Assembly (NCBI GenBank): GCA_026545765.1
Contig: CM048839.1
Location: forward strand, 21,762,566-21,826,565
Source: Plantago major
Taxonomy: Eukaryota; Streptophyta; Magnoliopsida; Lamiales; Plantaginaceae
DNA: 64,000 nt
Direction of reading: 5' to 3'
How positions within the stretch are numbered: the first letter of the stretch is position 1; each line of letters starts with the position of its first letter. Positions 46,132 to 57,960 of this stretch are shown here, one piece after another. The position numbers and the translations under genes were made by a program. The notes under the pieces are model-generated. The model saw nothing but the letters and a program-made list of their open reading frames with translations. It was not told the origin of the DNA and made no database searches.

Positions 46132-47982
46132 ATGTCTCCAGCATCCAGATCCAAGTCGAAAGACAAGAAGGCCAGCAAGGAGACCACCAAGGGTTCTTCA
46201 AAGCCTTCAGTTCTTGTTAATACCAGTGGTGGCATCCCAGCTAGTGGATACAATCCTCTTTTGGGAACGTTTCATACATTCGAGACAGGACCGCTTCCTA
46301 CTGCAAATCCAGCTCCCGTGAATGGTCGTTTTAGGAACATAGACGATACAGATGATCTCAATGGGACTGGCATCGAGTATGATTCTGTTTCCAATAATGG
46401 CAGTTGGTCTGGTGAATCAGAAGACCACAAAGATAAGACATCTCAGTCCGTACCTCGCCACGACTCGATACCAGGAGCTGATGGTGACAAAAGAGAAAAA
46501 ATACGCCAGAAGAATGAGAGGAAGCATCAAAGACAGAAGGAAAGGCGAGCTCAGGAATTACACGAGCGCTGCAGTACGTATCTCATGTCAAGGAAGTTAG
46601 AATCACTTGCACAACAACTAGTGGCTATGGGTTTCTCTCAAGAGAGGGCAACAATGGCGCTTATTATGAACGAAGGTAGAGTAGAAGAATCAGTAGCATG
46701 GCTTTTTGAAGGAGTTGAAGAAGACAAGCCAATGGAACATAATCTTGATAGTGGGGGTAATCTGAAAATTGATATATCAGAAGAACTTGCTCGCATTGCG
46801 GACATGGAAATTAGATATAAGGCATCCAAGCAGGAGGTTGAAAGAGTAGTTGTTTCTTGTGAGGGTGATCTTGATAAAGCTGAACAAGCATTGAAGGACC
46901 AGAAGCAGGAGCCACCTGCAACTCCTCCCAAGCCAGAAGAAAATTTTGATCCCCCGAAGCTATCAGTAAATGATCTTAATCAGAATGCTACGAGAGTACA
47001 GTTGAAACCTGCTCCATCTATTTCTGTGCAACAAAGAAGGGATGACAGAGATTTCAATTATACCAGAGCTCCGGTAACAAATGTAGGGTCTTTGGTAGAT
47101 ACTGGAACCAAAAGTTTGCAGGCTTTGAAGAAAGTACCGCCTAAATTGGACTTGGCCAAACCACAGCAAACTAGAGCTAATCCTTCTGTTTCATATTCAT
47201 CAGCATCACCTGTGCAGGCTTCTTCCACACCCCCAACCAAGCCTGAAGCCCGTTTCAATCCAGTCACGAACGAGTTGAAGAATTTGCAACTAGGATCAGT
47301 GAGAGAACCTGTAATCCTCATGCAGCGTCCTCAATCTATAAACATGAAACAGGTTCCTGGCTCTAATATTAGTTCCTCTCCTCCTGGTACGGGTTGGTAT
47401 CCTAACAGTGGTGAAACATTGAAGTCCAATGGATTTGTGCCACCTGTCATTGCTTCTAGAAGCTTTAGCCCTGCCGCTGTGAGTTCAAATGCAATGTACC
47501 ACCAACTTTATCAGCCGCAGCAATTTGCTTCTAGCAATAATGCAACAGGGGGTAATGGGTTATGGAGCCGGGGAGGATCATCACCGCCACTGGCTGCTGC
47601 ATCTCTTGGGCTCTTTTCTGGGATGGGCCCAGGTGGCCCGTCTGGTTCATTATCGTCTGTTGACTGGAGCATGGGCAATTCAACGGCGCAGTTGGACTAC
47701 ACGAACATAGACTGGAGTTTGGATCTGGCATCGTTGTCATCAAAGTCGGGTTTATCTTGGAATTCCACAAATTACTCCATGCATAACAATGGTCGTCCAT
47801 ACGATTCGTTTGCTTATGGGCTGGGCGGGAAGTCTGGATTACCCAAGGGTAATGTGGCTTCCATGCCCGGATTGCAGGAGGGGTTAGCTTCTGAAGGCGG
47901 AACGAGAGATTGGACTTCTCCTTTTGAGGAGAAGGATCTTTTCAGTTTGCCCAGACAGTTTGTTACTTCCCCTTCCCTGTGA
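46132..47982 (+). CDS. UBA-domain protein
   Basis: Intronless coding region, 616 aa. The N-terminus (1-30) is basic and rich in K and S (SRSKSKDKKASKETTKGSSK). A charged KR/E helix (about 118-146, KREKIRQKNERKHQRQKERR) precedes a UBA domain at about 154-195, with the canonical loop MGFSQERATMAL and end AVAWLFEG-like VAWLFEG. A second UBA-like helix set follows at about 214-256 (ARIADMEIRYKASKQEVERV, CEGDLDKAEQAL). The rest is low-complexity and rich in S, P, G and N. UBA domains bind ubiquitin, so a role in ubiquitin signalling or turnover is plausible. I do not recognise a characterised orthologue. The start follows directly on the leader-intron acceptor. Confidence 0.88.
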   Translation: MSPASRSKSKDKKASKETTKGSSKPSVLVNTSGGIPASGYNPLLGTFHTFETGPLPTANPAPVNGRFRNIDDTDDLNGTGIEYDSVSNNGSWSGESEDHKDKTSQSVPRHDSIPGADGDKREKIRQKNERKHQRQKERRAQELHERCSTYLMSRKLESLAQQLVAMGFSQERATMALIMNEGRVEESVAWLFEGVEEDKPMEHNLDSGGNLKIDISEELARIADMEIRYKASKQEVERVVVSCEGDLDKAEQALKDQKQEPPATPPKPEENFDPPKLSVNDLNQNATRVQLKPAPSISVQQRRDDRDFNYTRAPVTNVGSLVDTGTKSLQALKKVPPKLDLAKPQQTRANPSVSYSSASPVQASSTPPTKPEARFNPVTNELKNLQLGSVREPVILMQRPQSINMKQVPGSNISSSPPGTGWYPNSGETLKSNGFVPPVIASRSFSPAAVSSNAMYHQLYQPQQFASSNNATGGNGLWSRGGSSPPLAAASLGLFSGMGPGGPSGSLSSVDWSMGNSTAQLDYTNIDWSLDLASLSSKSGLSWNSTNYSMHNNGRPYDSFAYGLGGKSGLPKGNVASMPGLQEGLASEGGTRDWTSPFEEKDLFSLPRQFVTSPSL

Positions 47983-48768
47983 GTGGAGAGAACTTGTGAG
48001 AATAAAGAAAAATGGAAGGAAGGAGACTTTGAAAAACGTTGCTTGGATTTGTTGTTGATGTTCAATCTTGCAATGCTTTGTCCCTGTTTTGTTGTGTATT
48101 GTCGTTCTTAAGTGGAAAAGCATCAAGTTTTACTTTGTTTTCTCACTGATCTATTTAGTTTTACATTTCTGTATTCATACGAACAAAATAAATTGAACCA
48201 AGATCAATTGTCCATGACTATATCAGCAAGGCATTTTGGTCAACATTTGGGAGGGATGTAATGTAATAAAAGCAAATCAAACGCCAACTTAACACATTAT
48301 TATCCCACTCTCGATCAATCTGTGACGGTATATTCCTCAAATACTTTACATCGGCATGTAGAGTTGTTGGGTGGAGGACAGGAGGAGCTTATGGCCAGAG
48401 CAAAACGTAAAATATTATACCAGCGGGAGCGGAATAATGCCCCCCTCAAATACTCGGCGTAATCTTTGTGGATGGTCCGGTCCAAAACGTGAAGCATCAT
48501 ACTGACGACGTGATTCAATGATAACCGCACGGTCCAAATGTTCAAATCTTGATGATTAGTAATTTTATTGGAAAATAAACAAAAAACTGAGAAAATAGAC
48601 TTCTGACTGTGGAAATGCCCACATCATCATTATCATCACCTTCCAAATTTCAATTCCATGGATTAGCAATAGAAACTAACTAGTACAATCATATGAATTT
48701 CAGAAGGAAATCAAGACAAAAGTAGAGAGAATCGAGAACAATTATCTGAGCTGAGCTGAGCAGATGAT
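47983..48768. other. Between the UBA gene and the permease gene
   Basis: 3'UTR of the UBA gene and then promoter and leader of the permease gene. No other gene is seen. Confidence 0.4.
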
Positions 48769-51700
48769 ATGATGTTGGTCTATTGTTTGTCTTCACCATC
48801 TGCGTTACAAATCCCAAAGCTTTCCTTTCACAAAACTCTCGCACCATTTCAGAAAACCAATAGCACCGAACCATTTCTGGGCTCTTCAAGATTTCAGCCA
48901 ACAACATCTACTCAACTGTTACTCACCCCTCTCTCTGCTCATTCATCACCAAAATGCTTCTCGCAAGGGCCTTCCAGTGGCCAAGAAACGGAGCAGCAAG
49001 TTTATCAGTCTGAGAGGCTCTTTTCCAACCTTAACCAAGCCACATTCAAAAGGGAGCCTGGTATATATATTGTTCTTTTGCTTCTTTTTCTCCATATACA
49101 TAATATTGACGAGGCTCTTGTACTTTATATCAATTTAGTTTATATAGTCATCTTCTGTAGTGAATGAGGAAAATAGTGCTAGTAGAGAACATCTTCTATA
49201 GGTGAATGGGGAAATGGCAGTAGAAAACATCTTATATGGCATATGGGTATATGAGGAAATAGTAGCAGAAGACATTTTTTGTGGTGAATGAGGAATAATA
49301 TAGTAGTAGAGAATATTTTATGTGGGGGGGAAAAGTAGAAAAGATCTTGTAGTTTATCGCCCCATTGTGTCATGGGCAAAACCAAGAAAATAAGCTGAGT
49401 TAATTTTCTCATGTGAATTACTCCACACGCCCCGGTTTCTCATGCATCCTCCTGTTACTACCCACGGTTTATTTCTGATTGATTTGGACTGCTCTGAATG
49501 AAAGAACATGATTGGATTGTTGTAGCACATCAGACCGATGACTTGTTCCAATTAATGCAACAAATTTTACATGTGAACCTTATTCCAAATATAAGATAGA
49601 AATTGATTGTACTTACAACAGAATAAGAGCATTGGCTCGTCGAATTGCGACTAAACTGCCTTGAGAAAGGATATTTTTGTTTTCATCCATTAGCTTCATG
49701 GGCTGTCGTTCTTTGTTGTGTTTTGTATTCATTTTGATGCCTAGTGGTTTCTATTTCACACTACTTTAAACGATTTTGTTTTCATGAGAATTATATAACA
49801 AGTTTATCAGCCGTTCGTTTTAACTGAATGAAATGACATTATAGTACATATATATATACAGTTTATCTTATAATTTACTGATTCTCTTCTATCTAATATT
49901 CCTCAGGAAGCCTAACAGGTGCAGTGTTTCTTGTCGCTGGAACCACTGTATGTTGCTTCTTGCTTATACGTGTTTATGACTGATACTTCTTTTCATAATG
50001 CCTGTCATAATTTGCCCCATCAGTAATAAAACTAATTGCCAAAATTACTTTATGCATGTAGATGCCTTAGAATTTAGAAAGAAGCTTGAATGGTGAGCCT
50101 GAGAATAAAGCTTCTAAAATCTGATTTTTTTTTTCACGATGATTTGGTTTTCAATATGTTACATGCTTCTACTTCTTTTCCTTTTCTTTTCTGAGAACCA
50201 TATGCTTCTTTTCATGGCTTCAATAGTTGTGATCACCGATATGTTTCGACAGGTAGGGGCAGGTATACTTGCCATTCCAGCAGTAACACAAGAGGCTGGA
50301 TTTCTGGCATCAGCAATAATCTGCATCGCGTGCTGGATATTCATGGTAAAACTAACGGCTTTAGCCCATCTGTTTGATTTTATGGAAGATGTTCTTATGA
50401 CATTACCAAACCAGTGCATAAACTACCTTGAATTATGAATCTAAAATGTCTTTTTGATACCTTGTTGGTCTTCGACGCAATGTTGATTACTTTTCTTGAA
50501 CGTATGGAAGGGCTTATTGTTTGCCTAGGTTCATATGCTACTGTCAGTTTCTCATGTTCACTGTATAGAATTCTTTCCGAACATTCTTTCTCCAGGAGAT
50601 TTTTATTTTTCATTAATATAGTGTGTCATACCTGTTGACAATTACCAACATGTCTTTCTTGGTGTAGGTTGTCACTGGACTGCTCGTTGCTGAAGTGAAT
50701 GTGAAGACAATGTGTGAGCTTGGTTCCGGGGGCGTTTCACTGGTAAATTAATTTAAATGTATGTTGTATTTAGGACATGCGTATGTTCTCCATGAGTTTA
50801 GCTTGAGATGGAAATAAATCATTAGCTGCTTCTCAATTTGGGTTAGAATTGTCGATGTCTTCCTAATTTCCTGTTTTAGACACACATCATTTACTTAAGA
50901 AAAACCTAATGATATACTTTGATAAAAAAGTATGAATAGCAGTGTAGTTGTTATGCTGCCTCATAAAATGTTGAGTGCGAAATATCATATGCTACTAAAA
51001 TGGAAATGCTGACCTTGAACAAAATATCCTTTGTTACCTCGTTTGTACAGAACTAGGGTGCATTCTGCTGTGCACACTGGCCTTAAGTTCAGTCGTCTTG
51101 TAATCTGTAGTTGGCCAGTTTCCTAAAATTGAAACCCATTGCAATTTTTGTTTTTTGTTTTTGTTTTTTTGGCTGGTTGTCTTATGGTTGATGCAACTTT
51201 CAGGTATCGATGGCCAAGAGAACCCTTGGAAACACTGGAGTCCAGGTTGCCTGGTCAGTGAAAACTTCACTTTATTCAAATTCTTGCAATGTTGTGTTTT
51301 TTATTGACAAACATGTAACTGATAGTGATTATATATTTTTTTTGCTGCAGCTGGTCCTACATATTTATTCACTACGCCCTCCTTGTTGCCTACGTGGCCC
51401 GTTCTTCAGAAATTTTAACAAACTTCCTTGCCATTCCACTGTATGTACAAAGATTTAGTTCTATTGTTTTAATTAATCTTTTGGGGATGATTACATGGCA
51501 CTTTTTATGTTTGTTAGGTGTTGATGGGCAGCATTGTGATTGCAGATGGGAATCTGCAACTTTGTTTTCGCTGCTTCTTGGAGGCCTTTGCTACTTTGGA
51601 AGGTTGATTCCGTTCCCTCTTGACTTTTTTCTTTCAAGAAATATTAAGTGCTCTCGAGTATTATGTGATCTTTCCAGCCATCAGTCCTCAGTACCTTAAA

Positions 51701-54700
51701 AAATCAACAAGTCTATGTCTATAGTTAGCATTAGCTTTAATTTGTTATTTTACCACTTTCTTATATTAAAGTCAAACACGTCCAGTATATGTACATTTAT
51801 GATGTAAAATTTGATTCTCTACCATTAATTCCTGTTGCCTTGAAGAATTTTGAAGTGAATTTTTTTTTTCTTTCTTTCTTTAGTTATCTCTCCCCTTTTT
51901 GTGTCTGTAGCCAGCGGATTATTGGTGCCGTGAATGGTGTTCTTGTAGTCGCCATCATAGGGTCTTTTGCCACTCTTGTGGTAATGCTCCTTTCTCCTAT
52001 AATTTGTTGTTCTGCACTATTCGAAGTTCGAGCTGTATATTTCTGTGGTATAGCTTTATCCAGTAGTACTAAACTACTAATAGTATACATGTGAAACTAG
52101 TAACTACATGTCACAAGGAAACCTATTACATTTTCAGTACTGAGGATTTGATTCGAAGTAACTGAGTTCCATAATTCATGATTCCATGAGATAGTTGATA
52201 AGTAATAACCTGTTGCTACCTGATGATATAAAATCAATTTACTTGCTGATATCATGTGGTGCTCCTTGTGTGGATATGAAAAATTAAAACATATAAGTTC
52301 CGTATTGTTCTCGAAATAGATTATCCTTTACCCACTCCCATTACTTTCTTGTGGAAGGACACAAAGTGACATATACCCAAGAGTCCGAGACAGCTCCCAC
52401 AGTCCCACTAGTCTTCTTCTGGAAGAGCGTAAAGAAAAGGAAAAGACCAGATGGGAGTGAACTTAGGATAGTTGACTTTGAGATGGGGCAGGGTATTTCT
52501 AACAGACCAGCTCCCCAAGCAACAGGTTACCTGTACCATTCAATGCTATCCTACAAATGAACGACACTTCGCCTTTACCTTAGGCGTTTACAATCTAATT
52601 ATTGTTGTATTTTCTATCAAACTTTTAATTTGGTGTCTGCTTAATGCATATCTTTGGGTAGCTTCTGTACCAACAAAACATTTTGAATCTGCATGAGTCT
52701 GCTCCACATAATTGTATGTGTTTGTGTGTGACAATATTGTGTTTGCTCTTACTGAAGTGTCTCTTCTTTATATAATCCATTTAGAACACCAATACATGTA
52801 AAGTGGCTACTTTAGAGGAATGCAAAACCTGGGATGAATACATGTATCATCGGCAAATACGATGATAATTGAGATGAAAATTGCTCTCTCTGTCTTATTC
52901 ATTTATTGAAACAAACACTTTATGCAAATGTTTTTAGGTAGTCGCAAGTAGTGACTTTCACTGGGATGCTCTTCTGAGAGCCAACTTAGAAGCTGCACCA
53001 CGGAGTATACCCATTGTAGCACTTTCTTTTGTTTATCAGGTAGTAGAGTCTAAATCTTTCCAAGTTTCCTGTCGGTACTCTAATTTAACTATCAGTCTAA
53101 CTAAATCAACATTGTTGCAGAATGTTGTGCCGGTTCTCTGTACAAATCTTGAGGGTGACTTATCCAGAGTAAGGTAATTAATGTTCATGAATAATGAACT
53201 TCCAAAATAACTTTGTGAAGTTTCAAGATGAAGATTTTGTTTATCTGACCAAATCCTTGATGTTATTTAAGAGAGAGCTGTTGACATCTTGAAGTAAATG
53301 TGTCAATTGTATAGTGAAGAATTGTTCTTCATGAATGATTAGAATAGGTACGAGTAGTATTATGTGTATGTCTCTCTATGTCAAATGCTACAACCGTATC
53401 TCAATAACCAGCTAGGATTAACAGCATAGCCAGCAAAATTGGCAAGACCTGAAGCCAATAATGGTTTATTGAGACATAGAAATGTGAGTACAGATCCGAA
53501 TAAGTAGGAAATATTGAAATAACAATAGAAAATGTCGGAAGTTAAACTTCCAGCTTCATCTAGGGCTAATTCTCACACTTTTTGTTCCTCAATAAACCAT
53601 ATTGGGCTCTGAGTTATTCCAGTTGTGTTGGATATCATGTGTAATCCTAACGGGTTACTGAGACAATCATATTACCACCCTGAATATATTTGGCTACGAG
53701 TCGTACCCTTGTGATCGACATGCTGTTTAATCCTAGTTGGTTATTGAGATAGAGTCATTCAATAAAGTGACAGAGATGGTAAGTATTCGATTTATGGTGT
53801 TCCTCCTTATATGTCTCTCCAGAACTATAAGCTTCTTTATGCATGCTAGTGGGCAAGGTCTTAAATATTTTCAAGCCATGTCTGTAATAGACTGTATGAT
53901 TATTCAACCAATCCTTTTACATTAGCAATACCTGAACTGTCTTTGACTCTTTCTATCATCAGGACTGCTATTGTTATGGGCAGTGCTATTCCGCTTGCTT
54001 TATTTCTTGTATGGAATGCTGTAATTCTTGGAACCATCGCAACAACCGGAATGACTTCTGGTGCACTTGCAGATCCTTTGCAACAATTGCGAGCTACAGA
54101 TGGAGTTGTTGGTGTCAGTAACTTCTTTCTCTGTCTACTGTTTGTTTTCGTTAAATGAAACTATAGTTCTTGCTTTGCTTGTAGAAAACATCTAAACTAC
54201 AGTTTGAGCTCTACGCGACTGGCTAAAGTACTTGTTGAGTTTTGTGATTTTCGTTTTTCAGCCAATAGTCGACGTGTTCTCATTTCTTGCAATTGCCACT
54301 TCTTACATTGGATTTGTATTAGGCCTCTCTGACTTCCTAGCTGATTGTAAGTGCGCTAATTCTCCCATCTCAAACAACTAGTATGCTATTTTGCACATTG
54401 AGAAACATACCAATCTCAAACTTATGTTCTTTGTTATTCTGAAACTTTACGCGATTCAGTAACATTTTTCGTTTTCTCATGTGTGCTGACATATCCACCT
54501 CAGTACTGAAACTCCCATCAGGTCAGAACAAGCCGCTGCCATATCTGCTTACATTGTTCCCACCATTGATTTTGTCACTGCTGGATCCTGAAATATTCTT
54601 TAAAGCATTGGATTTTGCTGGAACATATGGAGGTATTTCTTATATAAAACACATCAATGCTTGTCTGTTAATGCATAGAATCTCTCGTGTTTCTACCAAG

Positions 54701-54968
54701 TGCGTCTAGCGCGTTATCAACTTTCCCTTGGTGTTCGATGTCAATTGTTTCATCAGTCATACTGTTTATTTTTCATGAATGTGCAGTTCTTGTGCTGTTT
54801 GGACTTCTTCCTGCTGCAATGTCCTGGGCAGATAGGTACTCGGATTCCTCTGAATCTCGGAGAATTCCCCTGATTGTTCCTGGAGGGAAAGTCACTCTCT
54901 CACTTGTGATGGGAGGTGCTGGGCTTGTCATTCTTACTGAAATACTTGAGAATTTTCTGCATGTATAG
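48769..54968 (+). CDS. Plastid-type tryptophan/tyrosine permease family protein
   Basis: Fourteen exons: 48769-49060, 49907-49947, 50253-50345, 50668-50742, 51204-51253, 51351-51440, 51546-51602, 51911-51980, 52938-53039, 53121-53173, 53963-54113, 54262-54346, 54504-54632, 54787-54968. They total 1470 nt, 489 aa, phases consistent. The first about 95 residues are Ser/Thr-rich with few acids, like a chloroplast transit peptide. Then follows the signature GTTVGAGILAIPAVTQEAGF of the Trp_Tyr_perm family and about ten or eleven hydrophobic segments, the last near LSLVMGGAGLVILTEIL. Bacterial relatives (TyrP, Mtr, TnaB) import aromatic amino acids with protons. A role in moving aromatic amino acids across a plastid membrane is inferred from this and not shown. 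Two adjacent ATGs start the frame and the first was chosen. Confidence 0.92.
49158..49330. repeat. Degenerate tandem repeat in permease intron 1
   Basis: About four units of the type GTGAATGAGGAAATAGTAGTAGAGAACATCTT, 40-55 bases apart and partly eroded, lie just after exon 1 of the permease gene. Confidence 0.7.
53397..53751. mobile_element. Foldback-type MITE in permease intron 10
   Basis: Terminal inverted repeats of about 30 bases: TATCTCAATAACCAGCTAGG at the left and the inverse of TATCTCAATAACCAACTAGG at the right, with two or three mismatches. A second inner pair (GGTTTATTGAG near 53460, CTCAATAAACC near 53588) is also inverted, so the 355-bp element can fold into a nested hairpin. The TA at each edge could be a TA target duplication. 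It is non-coding. Confidence 0.8.
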
Positions 54969-55936
54969 GGGTATAATTGCAGAAGTCACAATGTAAACTA
55001 CCAGTGTTTGTTGACTCTGTTAGAAGATTTAGTGTTATATTTCGTTCAACGTGTTGTTACACATTCCTGTTGATTATTTAGACACGAATGATCAATTTAC
55101 AGGTTTTACTATCCATATACACTGTTTAAATCGTACCTTCACAAGTTTTGGACTGCATAGCATAATGTACATGTACAAGTCTAACAACTATGGATCCAAA
55201 CTTTTCAACTCTAGCTCATGTTGCTTCTGGTTCTGGGCCTCTGGCAACATTCACTTTACTCCGAAATATCCCCTTCAAACTCATCTGAGAACCATTTACA
55301 ACTAAATTTCACATCATGCAACGAGATTTACTTTGCTCAAATCCTGAACTCTAATCCAAGAAAGGTCAGACCAGATTCATCATAGTGAGCTGTGAAAAGG
55401 GGTTGAGATGTTTCATTTTGATCATGTTTTGGTAGAAGCCGATGTACACCACAGAACTCTATGGATGCACATGCATGAGGAGTGAACTCATCAACAAAGA
55501 CAAGTATTGAACGAAACAGATAAAGTTGAAGATAAGACGTAAGAACATTGACAGTCTGTTCCATAGACAACCATCAGACTAGTCTACTCTTGTCATTTGT
55601 CAAGATGTGAAGCACTCAGAACCTAATATATCAGGTATTGCAAGAACACAGCTTCAATTCCGTTATTCAAGAATGAAGAGTAATTCAACAACATTCACGA
55701 AAAAGTAGAAAAACGATATTTACATGAAAGAGAAACATTATGTGGTCATCTTTTCACACCAAGTACTGTGAACATACAAAATCACTGTAGTTTCCACCAC
55801 GCTCATCGTACTAAACTTGAGATTCAGTGATTAATGGTAAAGACTTGTTGAGCCAAACACACACGACAAAGCAACTGTGACAGAGAGAGACTGGGATACC
55901 AACCAGATGAAAAAGGAAGGAACTTTAAGGCGAACC
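54969..55936. other. Convergent 3' region between permease and RING genes
   Basis: 3'UTRs of the plus-strand permease and the minus-strand RING gene. No further gene is visible. Confidence 0.5.
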
Positions 55937-56875
55937 TTAATAATCAAAAGGCCACCTCATCCAGTTATGCTCCTCCTCGTTGGGTGGTCTGGAGTTGCTC
56001 CCTCTGTTTTCAGAATTTCGTTGAGTGTTCTGAGAATTCTGGTTTGACGAATTAGATGAAAACAAGAACGAGAATGGGTTCCAACGTCCTTGATTCTGAG
56101 CATTATTATCCCTCCTACTGCTACTAGCATCGGTGGCACTAGAATTCGCAGTTCTCCTAGGCCTATTGGTACGAGCATTTCCAGAACCATTCGCAGGCAA
56201 CTCAAGGCGACAAACAGGGCATGAATTGTGTTCAACCAACCAAGGAACAATGCAATCGGAATGGTAAAAGTGATCACATGGCATCTGCCTTGCCTCAGAG
56301 CCCAATTCAAATTTATCCTTGCAAACTGGACAATGTGCATCTGTATTCAGATGTCTTTGAGAAATTCTAACAGTCGGCATAGCATCTATTGCAGAGCGGG
56401 GTGCAGGAGGTGGACCTTGCCTTGTGTTCATACTTAGCTGCTGAAATAACTCATGTAACCCATTACTCACTAGGAAGTCACCAATATCAGCACGACCATG
56501 CCCCATTCCGGGTCCACCATTGAAAAAAAAGTCAATCGGATCGCGACTAGAGACGCCAATAAACACAGGGCCAGATGGTCCTGAACGGATATTTCGTTCT
56601 GGAATCATGCCTGGCCGTGTCCTGACATCAAAATTGGGAACTCTTCCAGCCATCCTCTGCCTCATAACAGCAGCAAATGCATCCATAATTCCAGCCCTTG
56701 GATCAAGGAACGGTTCCATAGCAAAACTAGATGCATCAGCTGGGCGGGCACCAGCAACCTCATGCAGCTCCTGTACAAACCCTCCATCACAATAAGGACA
56801 GACCATACTTCTGGATATTGGCTGAACTGCTCGGCTGCATTGGTAGCACCAATGTGTATTTCCACCACTCGACAT
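55937..56875 (-). CDS. Zinc-ribbon RING-H2 E3 ubiquitin ligase (RHC1A-like)
   Basis: Intronless coding region, 312 aa. An N-terminal zinc ribbon carries C10, C13, C26 and C29 (HWCYQCSRAV, VCPYCDGGFVQEL), as in the plant RHC1A/RDUF family. The RING-H2 domain lies at about 182-222 with C182, C185, C200, H202, H205, C208, C219 and C222 (HCPVCKDKFELG, MPCDHFYHSDCIVPWL, NSCPVC). All eight ligands are present. The tail is rich in N, S and R and ends EEEHNWMRWPFDY, a common ending of this family. Such proteins act as single-subunit ubiquitin ligases; substrates here are unknown. The start codon gives the family N-terminus directly. The reading frame has no sign of damage. Confidence 0.93.
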   Translation of the reverse strand: MSSGGNTHWCYQCSRAVQPISRSMVCPYCDGGFVQELHEVAGARPADASSFAMEPFLDPRAGIMDAFAAVMRQRMAGRVPNFDVRTRPGMIPERNIRSGPSGPVFIGVSSRDPIDFFFNGGPGMGHGRADIGDFLVSNGLHELFQQLSMNTRQGPPPAPRSAIDAMPTVRISQRHLNTDAHCPVCKDKFELGSEARQMPCDHFYHSDCIVPWLVEHNSCPVCRLELPANGSGNARTNRPRRTANSSATDASSSRRDNNAQNQGRWNPFSFLFSSNSSNQNSQNTQRNSENRGSNSRPPNEEEHNWMRWPFDY

Positions 56876-57960
56876 CTTACTGGTGAAACTTTTTTCAAGT
56901 TCTGAAACTTAAATCCCAATCTTTGATACCTATACCATCCTGCATCCAAATGCTCAATGTTTAATGACAAGCATACACAACATGCAATCAGAAGTAATGA
57001 AAGTTACTCGTTTATAAATCTCCATAAAAGAGTTTGACACACAAACACAAAACAAACATATTGCAACATTGAACATATCCAAGTTTGATTAGTCTTTTTA
57101 CTACAAAGAGACCAAGCAGAGTTAGTCGCCTCAACTCTAACAAGACACATGTACACAAATTGAATACTCAAATTAGATCCTTCCATCTCACATGAACAGA
57201 AACGGTAACTAGAATAAGGGAGGGGGAGCAGAAACCATATCACAATACCACAAAATCAGTCAATTCCCGGAAACACAACTTTTAACTCCTGGAAGTTGTC
57301 ATATTCTTGAATTTGATCAAAACTAGCTGCTCAGTTCAGGTAGCTGAAATTGAGATCTGATGAGCTAGCTAATTTTAATTGATATGCGAAACATAAAATG
57401 TAAAAACAAATTGCCTAGCCTAGCTGATGCAACAAATTAAACTTTAATGAGTTACCTGAGCTAGGTTATTGATTAGCTACCAGCATCACGTCCACGTAAC
57501 TTTTTGTTTTGTTTTGTTTTGTTTTTGGACCAAATAATCACATTTATCTCAGTACCTAGCTGATAGTATCGCCCTAAAGACCCAGCCTAAAGCTACTCTT
57601 AGCAACAAAAATGATACGGCTAACAGCTAAACTGAACAAAAAGCTACAATTAACCTATCAATCAGCTAACAATCAACACAATACTGCAAATTTACCCCAA
57701 TCAGAGCAGTAAAACCAGCATCTACGTCACAGAAAGACCGATCCAGCATCAGCAGATAATAGCCATCATAAATCTACAAATTCGACCATAAAACCAATCA
57801 TGAAATGAGAAAAAGTAACATCAGAGATTGGAATCAGGATGAAGAATATGACCTGATTTGAGTCCCAGAAATGAGTCAGTAAAGTGAGTACTCCTCGCAC
57901 AGCAGAAGGAACAAGCAGAGAAAGGAGTATGAAAGGAAAGGAGTGGATATTTATCTGCAA
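56876..57960 (-). other. 5'UTR and probable leader intron of the RING gene
   Basis: On the minus strand a donor-like CAAATCAG|GTCATATT lies near 57854 and an acceptor-like AAGTTTCAG near 56902, so a leader intron of about 950 bases is plausible. It contains a (GTTTT)n microsatellite at about 57505-57525. The splice sites are inferred from sequence only. Confidence 0.45.
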
